Shown here piece by piece: positions 11,224 through 22,111 of a stretch of 55,641 nucleotides of DNA (position 1 is its first letter; each line of letters begins with the position of its first letter). The stretch is taken from NCBI RefSeq assembly GCF_000003815.2, contig NW_023365771.1:20620-76260 (forward strand), written 5' to 3'. The notes below the pieces were generated by a model. The model worked only from the letters and a program-made list of their open reading frames with translations, ran no database searches and was not told where the DNA came from. The translations under genes and the position numbers were made by a program. This DNA is from Branchiostoma floridae. Taxonomy: Eukaryota > Chordata > Leptocardii > Amphioxiformes > Branchiostomatidae.

Positions 11224-11270
11224 TATGGCTAATAAAGGTATGGCTATGAGTATGGCTAACGTTGCGGTAT
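11224..11270 (+). repeat. Diverged block inside the minisatellite, copy 4 (shortened)
   Basis: It contains GGCTAATAAAGGTATGGCTA and AACGTTGC, then returns to the 11-mer. The CACACCCC..CGCGACC half has been lost. Confidence 0.8.
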
Positions 11271-11567
11271 GGCTAAAGTATGACCAAGGTATGGCCAAGG
11301 TATGAGCAAGGTATGGCCAAGGTATGTTCAAGATATGACCAATGTATGGCCAAGGTATTGCCAAGGTATGACCAAGGTATGACCAAGGTATGACCAAGGT
11401 ATAGCCAAGGTATGGCCAAGGTATGGCCAAGGTATGACCAAGGTATGACCAAGGTATGACCAAGGTATGACCAAGGTATGGCCAAGGTATGACCAAGGTA
11501 TGACCAAGGCATGACCAAGGTATGACCAAGGTATGGCCAAGGTATCGCCAAGGTATGGCCAAGGTAT

Positions 11568-11635
11568 GGCTAATAAAGGTATGGCTATGACTATGGGTAA
11601 CGGTGCACAGCCCAGTTCTTCCGCGACCGGTATGG
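11568..11635 (+). repeat. Diverged block inside the minisatellite, copy 5
   Basis: A full-length block with AACGGTGCACAGCCC and TTCCGCGACC. It is of the same sub-type as the 8270 copy. Confidence 0.85.
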
Positions 11636-11847
11636 CCAAAGTATAGCCAAGGTATGACCAAGGTATGACCAAGGTATGGCCAAGGTATGGCCAAGGTATG
11701 GCCAAGGTACGACCTTTGTATGGCCAAGGTATGACCAAGGTGTAGCCAAGGTATGGCCAAGGTATGGCCAAGTCATGACCAAGGTATGGCCAAGGTATTG
11801 CCAAGGTATGACCAAGGCATGGCCAAGGTATGACCAAGGTATGTGAT

Positions 11848-12592
11848 TAGTAGACTAAGCAACTGATAGCCACCTGAAATANNNNNNNNNNNNNNNNNNN
11901 NNNNNNNNNNNNNNNNNNNNNNNNNNNNNNNNNNNNNNNNNNNNNNNNNNNNNNNNNNNNNNNNNNNNNNNNNNNNNNNNNTTTCTGTGGACAACATAAG
12001 ACCAGGCATTGTGGATGGATCTCCATGATATTTAGTCGATTGGTAGGGGTCGCAGAAGGGAAGGTCAAGTTCGATGATGACGAATTGTGGTACTGCAGCT
12101 GAGGTTCAATTTATAAATTAAATTTTCTTGAAGTGCTAAGAACATGATTCTTTTAATTTGTGGATAGCTCTAGGGACTGGGAGTAAATGGTGTAAGTTTT
12201 ACCTCCCTAGCAGCTTGTTGAGAACTGCAGTGGCCATTTTATGGCGTACTTTGGAGGAGAATAGCTCAAGCCTAGCTTAATGGATTTTTACTGCGTTTGG
12301 ACGGTAGATAGTTTAGGTGATGGTTTACATAATAAGATGCATTTCATGCAAGGCTAGTCCTCATTTACTTAATTAATCAGAAAAATATAATGATTCCATT
12401 GTCAAAATAGAGCAGAGTACGTTGACCTATATTGATAATTCAACAATATTACCTGAACTTCAGACGTGTGATTTTCGAGCTCCTCAAATGTTGTAATTTT
12501 CATCCTTCCAGAGGTCGTATTGAGTCCGAAATTTGTGTCCATAATGTTAATGAAGTAATAGTGAATTCGTAGAAGAGTTATTTCAATCTTTT
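11848..12592. other. Unassigned sequence including a 100-N gap (11882-11981)
   Basis: AT-rich single-copy-looking sequence between the minisatellite and the large LINE. I see no gene, repeat or splice pattern I can support. The 5' untranslated region of the LINE may begin in its last part. Confidence 0.5.
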
Positions 12593-12664
12593 TATTGGAT
12601 TGCGGCGCATATTTCGTTAGTTTTCACTCTGCCGCTCACAAGCGCTTGGAACCAAGCGTACAAA

Positions 12665-15369
12665 ATGCCGACGGCGTCACCCCCCCTCCAGAAGGACGCC
12701 GGGATCTTCAAACTGCTCCAGTTACCCGAAACATCCACACGCTGGGACGTACATGCAGCATACGTGACGTTTCTACAGGAGTATGTACAAGAACGCGAGA
12801 TTGCCAAGAAGCTGCCACCTGCCGTGAGGAAAACACACAGATTCAAGAAGAGCGGGGTACAGTTCAAAGAGGTGAGCACGGCATTCCTTTCACACCTTGA
12901 GAACCACAGAGACAAGGCTACCGATCCTCTTCATGGACTTGAACACTATACAGTGCAGCACAACACTTCGTGCCTGACTGTGCATATTCCCTGTGAATCA
13001 ATTGCTTCGTGGAAGTCTGTATGTGAGGCCTATTATGGAGTCAAGGGCACAGACCGAGGTAACAACGGTGTACAGTTTAGCACGATGTTCACAGACGACG
13101 ATGTGCGACTCGGAACTGAACTTGGCTCGTTACACATAACAGTGTATAACACCAGCAAGCTGGTGATACAAGGATCCTGCTATGTTCTATGGCTAGTGTC
13201 CCACTACAACACACTTCAAGGGATGGTTCTGGCCGATATTGCTGAGCACTGCCCAGATGATTCACACAATTGCAAACCTGTAGCAAGCAAACTACAGGAA
13301 TCCGTCACTGTCTGTGCGGTTTGTAATAAACAAGAAGTTGACGGGGACGTGTGGTTCGGTTGCAGTACCTGTCATAGCTGGACACACTTTGACTGTACCG
13401 GGCTAGATGACGCCACCAAAGCAGTTTTGAGGGATACCGAAGAGAAATATCATTGTATAAACTGCCTAGTCCCGCGGGAAGTAACAGCGCCAGCAAACCG
13501 TCAGGCAGAAATCACCATACCAGGGCCCCCAATTAACTCCCATTCATCTGGAGCAGGTAACACAATGGTATGTACTGGGCCAACAACGTCGGTCAAGACA
13601 AAAGTGGCAGACAAGACAAAAGACAGCGACGCTCCGAATGCAAATGTTAAAACCACTGGAACAAAGGCCCGAATTAGCGATGATCTCAGCACAAAGGAAA
13701 GCCGCCTAGAAATGTTGCAAACAGCTGTGTTGCAAATCGAGTCAACATTAGCAAACACAAAGATTCAATCCAGCAAGTTCGAAACACAAGTATCAAGTCA
13801 GTTCGACACGCTCATGAAGAAAATTGAGTCTATTGAATCTGTCCCCAAGAACGGCGACACGGAAGTCAAGAAGCTTCGCGAAGAGAACAATAAGTTGCGC
13901 AAGAGAGTACAGCAGCTGGAAGAGGTGATTGCTTCAATACAGTCTAACTCTACCGCCATGAAAAAAGACATGAGCGACATGAAGCTTTCAAACGATGTAT
14001 TCAAGGTGAAAGTGGCCAACCTCAAGGACCAAGTGAAGAGCTTGAATAGCAACGCTCAGACCCACATTGTCACACATGAGCAGGCAAGTGAAGCGTGCAA
14101 CACTGAACCTATGGAAATAACGTACTCCCTACCGACTAGAAATCGTTTCGCAGCGTTAAGTAATGAAACGTCCGAAGACCCAACTCAAGAAAGACCAGTC
14201 GAGCCAAAGGGAACAGCTCGCCCTAATGGAGATACATCATCAGGGATACCCCCGCAAAGTCAGCGTCCCAAACGTGTAGTACTGATAGGGGATTCAAATG
14301 CGCAAAAACTGAAGCCAGATCTTTTGTGCCCCCCTTCAGATATGCCGAAGCCCTACTGGTCTCCGAACCTTTACACTGCTCCGACAGTCCTTGAGAAGAT
14401 TTCCAAGGAAGACACCACACCTAACACAGTGATCCTACACCTCGGCACGAATGACTTGATGGCGAAACCGAAAGAGTCAGTCATCTCAGAGTTTGAAGTG
14501 GCAGTGAGTACCACACAGTCGCTATTTCCTGAGGCCGAGGTGGTAATCTCAGCAGTCCCCCCAAGAAGAGATGCAAGCTCCTATCGCCCAAACATCAACA
14601 AGGACATTCTCTCTGTGAACCAGCATCTTGAATCCATGTGTAAAACGAACAACTCGCTGCTATATGTCAACCACCCACAACTGTGGAGCGACAACGATTA
14701 CAACGAGCACATGTTTGAAAAAGACGGGTATCATTAAATCAAGACGGCACGAGAATCCTGGCTTTTAATATAAAGAAGCAGGCCACAAATGCCCTGGGGC
14801 TTCCGCCAAGATCTTCACGACGTTCCAGCTATGACAACGCAGGCAAGGCCAAGGCCAACAGAAGTTACCCTTCTCCCCCTCCGCAAGTCGGAAAGAAGGA
14901 TGACAACCGTCCCCCGCCTAGCAGACGCGGGGCCCCCTTCAGATCTGGTATGCCTGGTGAGTTCCGGCCCAGAAGGAATGGCGGACAAATGAAACCCTTC
15001 TCTTCAGATGGGTCTTACAAAAATGGCGGCACGTCTCACAAGCAGCCTATGCCTTCACCAGGTTTATCTCCAAACCGGAGTGAGAACACACATCAGAGGG
15101 CGTTCACACCTCCACCGCATGGTGCTAACAACGCCAACGGCCCGGTGAACTTCTGCCCACCCGGTATGCCAAACGGTCCGGTCCCTCCTGCCCCTGCTCC
15201 ATTCTTCTTCCCGCCCTGGTTCCAAGAATGGCCCTCCCCAGCAGAGGTGTATGGCCGCCCCCCAGCATGTGGAGTACTTCCCCCGTGGCCCAGCCCTCCG
15301 CCGTTCCCGTACTTCAACTACCCCAGGAATGGCCCTCCTCCACCTAGGCGAATGGCGGGGCAGTGTTAG
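12665..15369 (+). CDS. LINE ORF1: PHD finger, coiled coil, SGNH esterase-like domain, proline-rich tail (one frameshift)
   Basis: ORF1 proteins bind element RNA and act in the retrotransposition particle. The first frame (12665-14737) gives 690 residues. A PHD/Zn finger lies at about residues 215-266 (CAVC, then CSTCHSWTHFDC, then CINC). A charged coiled coil spans about 342-465. An SGNH-hydrolase-like domain starts near 538 with VVLIGDSNAQ and continues with HLGTNDL and a late FEKDGYH, the expected site of the catalytic Asp/His. Directly after that histidine the frame meets TAA. The frame shifted by one base then stays open from about 14738 to the stop at 15367-15369, encoding a basic, then strongly proline-rich tail. 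One lost base near 14734-14740 explains this. PHD plus esterase ORF1 proteins are known from CR1-like LINEs. Confidence 0.82.
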
Positions 15370-15438
15370 CAGTAGACGTCGGACACGCAACCAGCACGGA
15401 ACATCTTTCGGACTTAATTTGCGACCTCAACTATTTGA

Positions 15439-18400
15439 ATGAATATGTGTATTCCTCAACGGACTCAGATGCCGAGGAGTAGACTATCTTTGAACCCTTG
15501 CAAAACTAGAAACTTTGGTATATCCATAGGTTTCTGGAACATTCACGGACTCGGTAAAAAGTTAGAGGATAGTAAGTTTAGAAATGAGCTCAATGGGTTT
15601 GACTTCTTTTCCCTTATGGAGACATGGCACACTGGTGAGTTATCTTTCCCTGATTATCTTTATTTTAGTAGCTGTAGAACTAAATCTAAGAAGGCTAAAA
15701 GGAATTCGGGTGGCATTCTATTCTTATTCAAAAAAGAATACAGAAATCTAGTCACTAAATTGGAAAACAAAAGCGAAGACATTCTATGGGTTAGATTAGA
15801 TAAACAGTTATTCAACAGTGACAGAGACATTTATTTAGCGTCTGTGTACATTAGTCCTCAGAGATCAACTATTCATGCAAACAGAACATATGACATTTTT
15901 GACATATTGGAAGAAGACATCTCACATTACAGTAATCTTGGGGACATATTGGTGGGGGGTGACTTTAACGCCCGAGTAGGAACCCTGAATGATTATGTCA
16001 CAGATGACACCCCGATTATCGATTCTAAAATTCTTCCAAAAGACTATAGTTTTGACCACCCCCTCCCTAGATCCAATATGGATGAAACTCAACCAACAGT
16101 TTTTGGTAAAAATCTAATAGACCTTTGTATCAATAGCAAAGTTAGAATACTAAACGGGAGAACGCCCGGAGACCTTCTTGGTAAACCAACGTGCTATCAG
16201 CCAAAAGGATGTAGTGTAGTAGACTATGTACTAGCTAGCGAGGACATAGTTCTCCGTAAATCAATCTTCTTTCACATTGAAGCATTATCGCCACTCTCCG
16301 ACCATTGCAAACTCACTCTACTGTTAGAAGGCAACCCAAAACCACTTCAGTCCCAACAAAAGGTAAACAAACTGTCGACAATGCCTTATAGAAGATTTAC
16401 ATGGAATTCAGATTCTAGTGAACAGTTCACCGAAATAATTAACTCAGTATCTTTTTCCTCAAACATTGACAGATTCATCCACAAAAATTACGAGCTAAAA
16501 CCAGAATCATTAGAGACTGCCCTACAAGACCTCGTTACACCATTACAAGAAGCCGGAAAAAAGTCTCTTTCCTTACATAGCACAAAAAAGACGAAAAGAC
16601 AACCCAGTTCGAAACAATCAAACAAGAAGAAATGGTTTAATCAAACATGCGCTTCTGCTAGACGTGAACTACAAAACCTTGCTAAGCTTCTCTCTAGAAA
16701 TCCACGCGACCCTCATATTCGAGGATCCTATTTCGTTAAGAAAAAACAATACACCAGACTTATACGGAAAATCAAGAAAGAGCACAAAGAAAAGATATTT
16801 AAGCAACTAAATTCATCCGATAACAACCCTTCGGGCTTTTGGTCACTTCTTAAAGAGTACAAATCTAATGATAAAACTGACGATCACGAAACGATTCCAG
16901 CTGAAAGCCTACACTCGCACTTCAAAAAGCTTTATGGCATAGACCCAAACACCTCGAAACCACGCAGCAGCTTTGAAACACACATAGAAAATGAATTATA
17001 CAAGCTAGAGAAAAATCTTGAAAATAATCCCCTGGACTTCCCAATAAGCAAAGCTGAAGTTAAACAGGCACTCTCTAATCTTAAAAACGGCAAAGCTTCG
17101 GGAAGTGATCTCATTCGAAATGAAATGTTGAAGTGCTCATCAAACATTATATTAGAACCACTAGTCAAACTTTTTAACCTGTTCCTGTCTGCAGGGTACT
17201 TTCCCCACGAATGGTGCACCAGCCACATTGTGGCTTTACATAAAGGCGGTACAAAAGACGACCCTAATAATTACAGGGGGATCTCAGTGACGAGTTGTCT
17301 AGCAAAACTATTCACTTCTATTTTAAACACACGCCTTACAGAGTTCTTAGACGAATACAAACTAATCTCACCCAACCAAGCCGGTTTTAGGAAACATTTT
17401 GGAACAAGAGACAACCTATTTGTCATGGATACCCTTATTAGTAAATATACATCCGAAAACAAACGACTATATTCGTGTTTTATAGACTTTAAAAAGGCGT
17501 TCGACTCGGTTTGGCGAGAAGGGCTCCGCTTCAAATTACTCAACTCGGGAATAGGAGGGAACTTTTACAGTCTTATTAAATGCATGTATGAAAAACCCAG
17601 CACATGCGTCAAAACGTCATCCGGCCTAACACCTCCATTTGTTACCAACAAGGGTGTCAGACAGGGGTGCAACCTAAGCCCTACCCTTTTTAATCTTTTT
17701 ATAAACGACCTTGTTCACGAGTTAGATAATACCGAATGTTCTCCACCCGCACTCAATAATTTATTAGTGTCAAGTTTACTATATGCAGACGACGTAGTTT
17801 TATTCTCTGAGACCGAAAAAGGACTGCAAAGCGCTTTAGATAAACTAAACATATTCTGCACTAAATGGAAGCTCGAAGTGAATCTAAAGAAAACAAAAAT
17901 TATCATATTCAACAAATCTGGCCGATTATTTTCAAAACAAAACTTTTTATTCGGACAAGAGAGAGTAGACATCGTATCTTCATATTGCTACCTAGGTATC
18001 ACCATAACATCATCAGGTACCTTTTCATTAGCCAAAAAACAATTGTCAAACAAAGCGCGCAAAGCCATGCACAGCTTCAAATGTCTAACCCGTTCATCAG
18101 TCTCACCCGATAGCCTACTAAGAATATTCGATTCCTGTGTTAAACCCATTCTGTTATATGGCTGTGAAATTTGGGGTACCGAGAAATTAAATGATACATC
18201 TCCGATCGAAATTACACACAACCAATTCTGCAAGAACATTCTTGGAGTCTCTAGAAATAGTAGTAATTTAGCATGTAGGTCCGAATTAGGTAGATTTCCA
18301 CTAGACATAGATATTTCCGTTCGACTTGTAAAATATTGGTTGTGTTTAACACAAATGGATTATACTAAGCATCCATTACAAGTAAATGCACTCTTGGAAC

Positions 18401-19011
18401 AGCATAACTCCGTCGTAAACGGCCGGAGAAGATCATTGTTGCAGCGTGTTAAAGAAATACTTGATTATAGTGGATACTCTTATCTCTGGTACTCTGACAA
18501 CTCACTCTATGACCCTGTATATGTATGTAATATGATAAGGAACAGAATTACCAATATGTATATCCAGACGTCTCTACATAATATAAGTATAGATACCGGT
18601 AAGCTGAGATTCTACAAAACTTGTAAATCTGTATACGCTAGAGAGAAATACTTAGAACTAGTTGATTTCGAGCTGCGCTCCGCAATAAGCAAAGTCAGAA
18701 TTAGCGCTCATCCTCTAGAAGTGGAAAGAGGGAGATACAAGAGATTACCAGTGTGTGAAAGGATTTGTAAATATTGTACATCTAAAGCAGTGGGAGACGA
18801 AACACATTTCATTTCCAAATGTTCATTCAACGAAACCGAAAGAATCACCCTGTTTAGAGAAGTCACAAAGACTTATCCCAACTTCCCCACATTGACAGAC
18901 AAACAGAAGGCCACTTTTCTCTTGAAATCGCAGAACCCACAAATTTTAGAAAATGTGGGGCTTTTCGTCTCCCTCTGCTTCCAAAAAAGAAGTCAAACCC
19001 AACCTGCTTAG
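15439..19011 (+). CDS. LINE ORF2: AP endonuclease, reverse transcriptase and C-terminal zinc knuckle (1190 aa, intact)
   Basis: The protein nicks target DNA and copies the element RNA from the nick. The endonuclease shows FWNIHGLG (about residue 32), the catalytic glutamate in SLMETW (58), GGDFNARVG (173) and SDHC (287). The reverse transcriptase shows NGKASGSDLIRNEML (about 550), YRGISVTSCLAKLF, FIDFKKAFDSVW (680), GVRQGCNLSPTLFNLFINDL and the catalytic LLYADD (781). A Cys/His motif near 1106 (CERICKYC, then HFISKC) resembles the zf-RVT tail of several LINE clades. The start at 15439 lies 69 bp after the ORF1 stop. The palm motifs suit the jockey/I group better than typical CR1, but I cannot fix the clade by eye. 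No stops or frameshifts, so recent activity is plausible. Confidence 0.93.
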   Translation: MNMCIPQRTQMPRSRLSLNPCKTRNFGISIGFWNIHGLGKKLEDSKFRNELNGFDFFSLMETWHTGELSFPDYLYFSSCRTKSKKAKRNSGGILFLFKKEYRNLVTKLENKSEDILWVRLDKQLFNSDRDIYLASVYISPQRSTIHANRTYDIFDILEEDISHYSNLGDILVGGDFNARVGTLNDYVTDDTPIIDSKILPKDYSFDHPLPRSNMDETQPTVFGKNLIDLCINSKVRILNGRTPGDLLGKPTCYQPKGCSVVDYVLASEDIVLRKSIFFHIEALSPLSDHCKLTLLLEGNPKPLQSQQKVNKLSTMPYRRFTWNSDSSEQFTEIINSVSFSSNIDRFIHKNYELKPESLETALQDLVTPLQEAGKKSLSLHSTKKTKRQPSSKQSNKKKWFNQTCASARRELQNLAKLLSRNPRDPHIRGSYFVKKKQYTRLIRKIKKEHKEKIFKQLNSSDNNPSGFWSLLKEYKSNDKTDDHETIPAESLHSHFKKLYGIDPNTSKPRSSFETHIENELYKLEKNLENNPLDFPISKAEVKQALSNLKNGKASGSDLIRNEMLKCSSNIILEPLVKLFNLFLSAGYFPHEWCTSHIVALHKGGTKDDPNNYRGISVTSCLAKLFTSILNTRLTEFLDEYKLISPNQAGFRKHFGTRDNLFVMDTLISKYTSENKRLYSCFIDFKKAFDSVWREGLRFKLLNSGIGGNFYSLIKCMYEKPSTCVKTSSGLTPPFVTNKGVRQGCNLSPTLFNLFINDLVHELDNTECSPPALNNLLVSSLLYADDVVLFSETEKGLQSALDKLNIFCTKWKLEVNLKKTKIIIFNKSGRLFSKQNFLFGQERVDIVSSYCYLGITITSSGTFSLAKKQLSNKARKAMHSFKCLTRSSVSPDSLLRIFDSCVKPILLYGCEIWGTEKLNDTSPIEITHNQFCKNILGVSRNSSNLACRSELGRFPLDIDISVRLVKYWLCLTQMDYTKHPLQVNALLEQHNSVVNGRRRSLLQRVKEILDYSGYSYLWYSDNSLYDPVYVCNMIRNRITNMYIQTSLHNISIDTGKLRFYKTCKSVYAREKYLELVDFELRSAISKVRISAHPLEVERGRYKRLPVCERICKYCTSKAVGDETHFISKCSFNETERITLFREVTKTYPNFPTLTDKQKATFLLKSQNPQILENVGLFVSLCFQKRSQTQPA

Positions 19012-19130
19012 AAATAGCCAACACTAGTATTAGATTAGAACATTGTTTATGACTGTCCATTGTCACTATGTGTATACCATGTACTTGCAATTAGCCCTCG
19101 GGCACGAACTTGCAAATAAACTTCTCTTAA

Positions 19131-20176
19131 TTAAAAGAGACCATATATTGATGACATAGCTGCTGGTCACAATTCTGGAAAACTGGGTCAGATCAAACAT
19201 TAGTGGTGTAGTATTACACAGGCGGTTTTTCAAGATAAAGGCTCAAAGGTAAGTGTTTGCTTATATTTTGAGAAAGACAAACAAATTAGGAGTTGACAAA
19301 TCATCGTGATTTTGGGGTTGTAGACATGATAAGCTAGGTAGCCATGCTTTTACATTTTGCATTTCATCACTACTCTTGCGATCGCTAATATGTATATGTT
19401 ATGTCGTCAATTGTACAAAGGAGGATAGCCGTGGTGCATTTTCACAGCATAACTGTATTAATAAGTGTACCTTCTCAGAGTTATGCATGGGAGACCTGTT
19501 GGAGATGGAGAGGAATAGTCATGTCATGGACACATATTATACAGACCATGACATGATCTGTAATGTCCTTAATACTACAACACCTAAGTGATTCTTAATA
19601 AAGGTCTGCATTGTAAAAAATGTTTTTGGTCATTTTTCTGCATTATGAGTTGAATCTACCTTTAAGTTATATCTTTATCGGTAATATAGATCTTATGGTA
19701 GGCATCCTGAATTACAAACCGGTTTTTCTTATTGGACCGGTCCGAAAAAAACGGACCTGAAAATTCAATGGATCTATTGGAAAATGAACAGATTATACGT
19801 TTTTGGGCCTACAGGTCAAGTACTGTAGAGTAGAGTCTATAGTCACTTCTACCAAGTTTTACAATCAGACAGAGGCAGTTAGCCTAATGTTTAAAACGCC
19901 AGTGGGAGCCGAATATTCCCGGACAAAACAAATTTTTGGACCATTCTTTTGAGTCCATTCACAAGTTTTCACAGACAATCAGGTTCAGGTCCGGACCGAG
20001 ACCTTATGATCCTCTGGACCTGTACCCACCCCTATCCTGAACCATATCAAGGAGTTATGTTGGCACTGTTACTTGTACATGATCTGGGTCATCAGTGCTT
20101 GTCTCCCAAGTTGGCAATCTCCAAGCAGAATCCTACGGTAGCATAAGACTGTATCAGACGCTGCCAGAGGAGTGAA
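19131..20176. other. Non-coding stretch with a dispersed repeat at about 19740-20050
   Basis: No gene is recognisable. The part with GGCAGTTAGCC, AAAACGCCAGTG, CACAAGTTTTCACA and AATCAGGTTCAGGTCCGGACC is repeated in diverged form at 27105-27350 in the same orientation. It is therefore an old interspersed repeat of unknown class. Confidence 0.6.
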
Positions 20177-20625
20177 NNNNNNNNNNNNNNNNNNNNNNNN
20201 NNNNNNNNNNNNNNNNNNNNNNNNNNNNNNNNNNNNNNNNNNNNNNNNNNNNNNNNNNNNNNNNNNNNNNNNNNNNNNNNNNNNNNNNNNNNNNNNNNNN
20301 NNNNNNNNNNNNNNNNNNNNNNNNNNNNNNNNNNNNNNNNNNNNNNNNNNNNNNNNNNNNNNNNNNNNNNNNNNNNNNNNNNNNNNNNNNNNNNNNNNNN
20401 NNNNNNNNNNNNNNNNNNNNNNNNNNNNNNNNNNNNNNNNNNNNNNNNNNNNNNNNNNNNNNNNNNNNNNNNNNNNNNNNNNNNNNNNNNNNNNNNNNNN
20501 NNNNNNNNNNNNNNNNNNNNNNNNNNNNNNNNNNNNNNNNNNNNNNNNNNNNNNNNNNNNNNNNNNNNNNNNNNNNNNNNNNNNNNNNNNNNNNNNNNNN
20601 NNNNNNNNNNNNNNNNNNNNNNNNN
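20177..20625. other. Assembly gap (449 N)
   Basis: It could hold the missing first exon of the plus-strand BTB gene. Nothing can be read here. Confidence 0.99.
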
Positions 20626-21844
20626 AATCCAACAAATGTTTTAATTACTAGTAATTTCGCTTGACGTGTCCTCCCCTCGCCTTACTGACCTCTTTGGTAT
20701 TTAGGGGTTAACATGCATTGGCATAATACCGGTAGTAAGACTTATACCGGTAGATTAAAAATACTGGAACTTAAAGAGATCTACACATGCAACAATAGTT
20801 ATTTCTGAGCTGTGCACACTTCAGACATCTAGGTGTCCAATACACCATTTACAAAGCATCGATAACAATGCATTCGAAGACAACAAGGCCAAAAGTTTTC
20901 AGTATACTTTTTTTTTAATTTCGGGGTAGGCAGCTCGTCGTGGGACGAACACACTGTCACATTCATTGCCAAATTTATATAGATCATAATTACACATGCT
21001 CACGGCACAAGACGAACATGATTCAACAACAATCTTGAATTTCTGTTGGTGACCTACAACTCATGTAAAAGTGTGAAGAACCGTTGCATAATAGCCCGGA
21101 TCTACGACTGAATGGGCAAAATTGAACGTACGCAGCCATTTTCCCGCCATTTTTATAGCTACGCTAGCAGTGAAGTGTTACGTCATAGCGGTTGTGACGG
21201 ACAGAAGTTAAATGAAAATTCTTGACAGTATACGTCCGTTTTCTCATGACATTTTGTATGCTCATGCAGGTTTATGTTTTATGCATTTACTGACAGAAAA
21301 GGAAGGAACATCAGAGGATGTATAAATGTACATAGCGGCAGTTAATTGTGCCGTGTTTCTTCCTACCGGTATTTTGTACCCCCTCCCAACCACGCGCCCG
21401 TTCGCCGTGTAATTCCGCGGCGTGTTACAATTACAATATTACGCTTTTAGCAGGACAAGAGTGGCAGAAAAGTTACACATAAGAAGTGGCAAGGGTAACC
21501 TATAACAGCAACATGTAACTGGAGAAAATGATGCGTTGACAATTTGTCAAATCAGTATGGCTAGAGAAATCGTCGTAAACGTACCGGTATTATGACAATA
21601 GATGTTAAAGGTCAGCTAATTTTTAGCATTTTTCAACCATTAAAAGAATTGCTTAAAGTTATTGAAAGCATACTAACTTTATATGTGCAAGAAGTATTAG
21701 AGCTTATGTAGATAAAACAGCAGAATGAGATTGTACATTTGTCCTTCTTATAATTAATTGTGATATATTTCCCAGCTACATATAATGTTGCGCTGATAAT
21801 GATACTTAATGTGGTAAAGTTTGGACCGTCATATTGTTTTTCAG
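20626..21844. other. Non-coding stretch upstream of the plus-strand BTB exon
   Basis: No coding exon is recognisable. It contains a short GC-richer patch (about 21361-21430). The polypyrimidine tract and acceptor TTGTTTTTCAG lie at its end. It is probably intron. Confidence 0.5.
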
Positions 21845-22111
21845 GGTTTGGATGCAGGCATAATTGGGGAGATCCTGGGTTACATCTACTCGGGAACCCT
21901 CCATGTGTCCCTGGACAAAGTGCAGCCCCTGTACCAGGCAGCCGACCTCCTCCAACTGGACTATGTGAGAAACACCTGCAGCAGGTACATGGTGAAAAAC
22001 ATCAGAGTGGAGCGCTCCACCTGTGTGGACCTCTACAAGTTTGCTGATGTCTACTCTCAGGATATTGTGCGGAGTCGTTGTCAGCAGTGGATCGTTAGGC
22101 ACTTTACTGAG
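21845..22111 (+). CDS. Paralogue A exon: C-terminal BTB and start of BACK
   Basis: 89 codons from acceptor TTTTTCAG (ending 21844) to donor GTCAGT (22112). The peptide has EILGYIYSGTLHVSLDKVQP and AADLLQLDYV, typical of the BTB helices after the dimer interface. FADVYSQDIV and WIVRHFTE open the BACK region. About three quarters of residues match paralogue B. Confidence 0.88.

Larger units (their letters stand above)
10559..11847 (+). repeat. 11-bp minisatellite, array 1 right part
   Basis: Same 11-mer and orientation as at 7278-8922. It was split from that block by the LINE. The array ends abruptly at GGTATGTGATTAG near 11847. Confidence 0.97.
12593..19130 (+). mobile_element. Nearly complete non-LTR retrotransposon with two ORFs
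   Basis: ORF1 (12665-15369) and ORF2 (15439-19011) lie in the usual order and orientation. They are followed by a short 3' region ending TTGCAAATAAACTTCTC (to about 19130). The 5' limit is uncertain; 12593 is simply where sequence resembling a 5' leader begins. I could not find a convincing target-site duplication. Relics of the same 3' end occur at 32021-32095, 35727-35910 and, on the minus strand, 40630-41030. This is therefore a repeated family in the genome. ORF2 is intact. ORF1 has one frameshift. Confidence 0.9.

Noticed and set aside
7278-11837. Long minus-strand open frames encoding an 11-residue periodic peptide (GHTLVIPWSYL-like)
   Set aside because: The 11-mer has no stop in any register on this strand, so all three frames are open at once. 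They change frame at random across unit variants and have no gene context. The same applies to plus-strand frames at 41143-43523.
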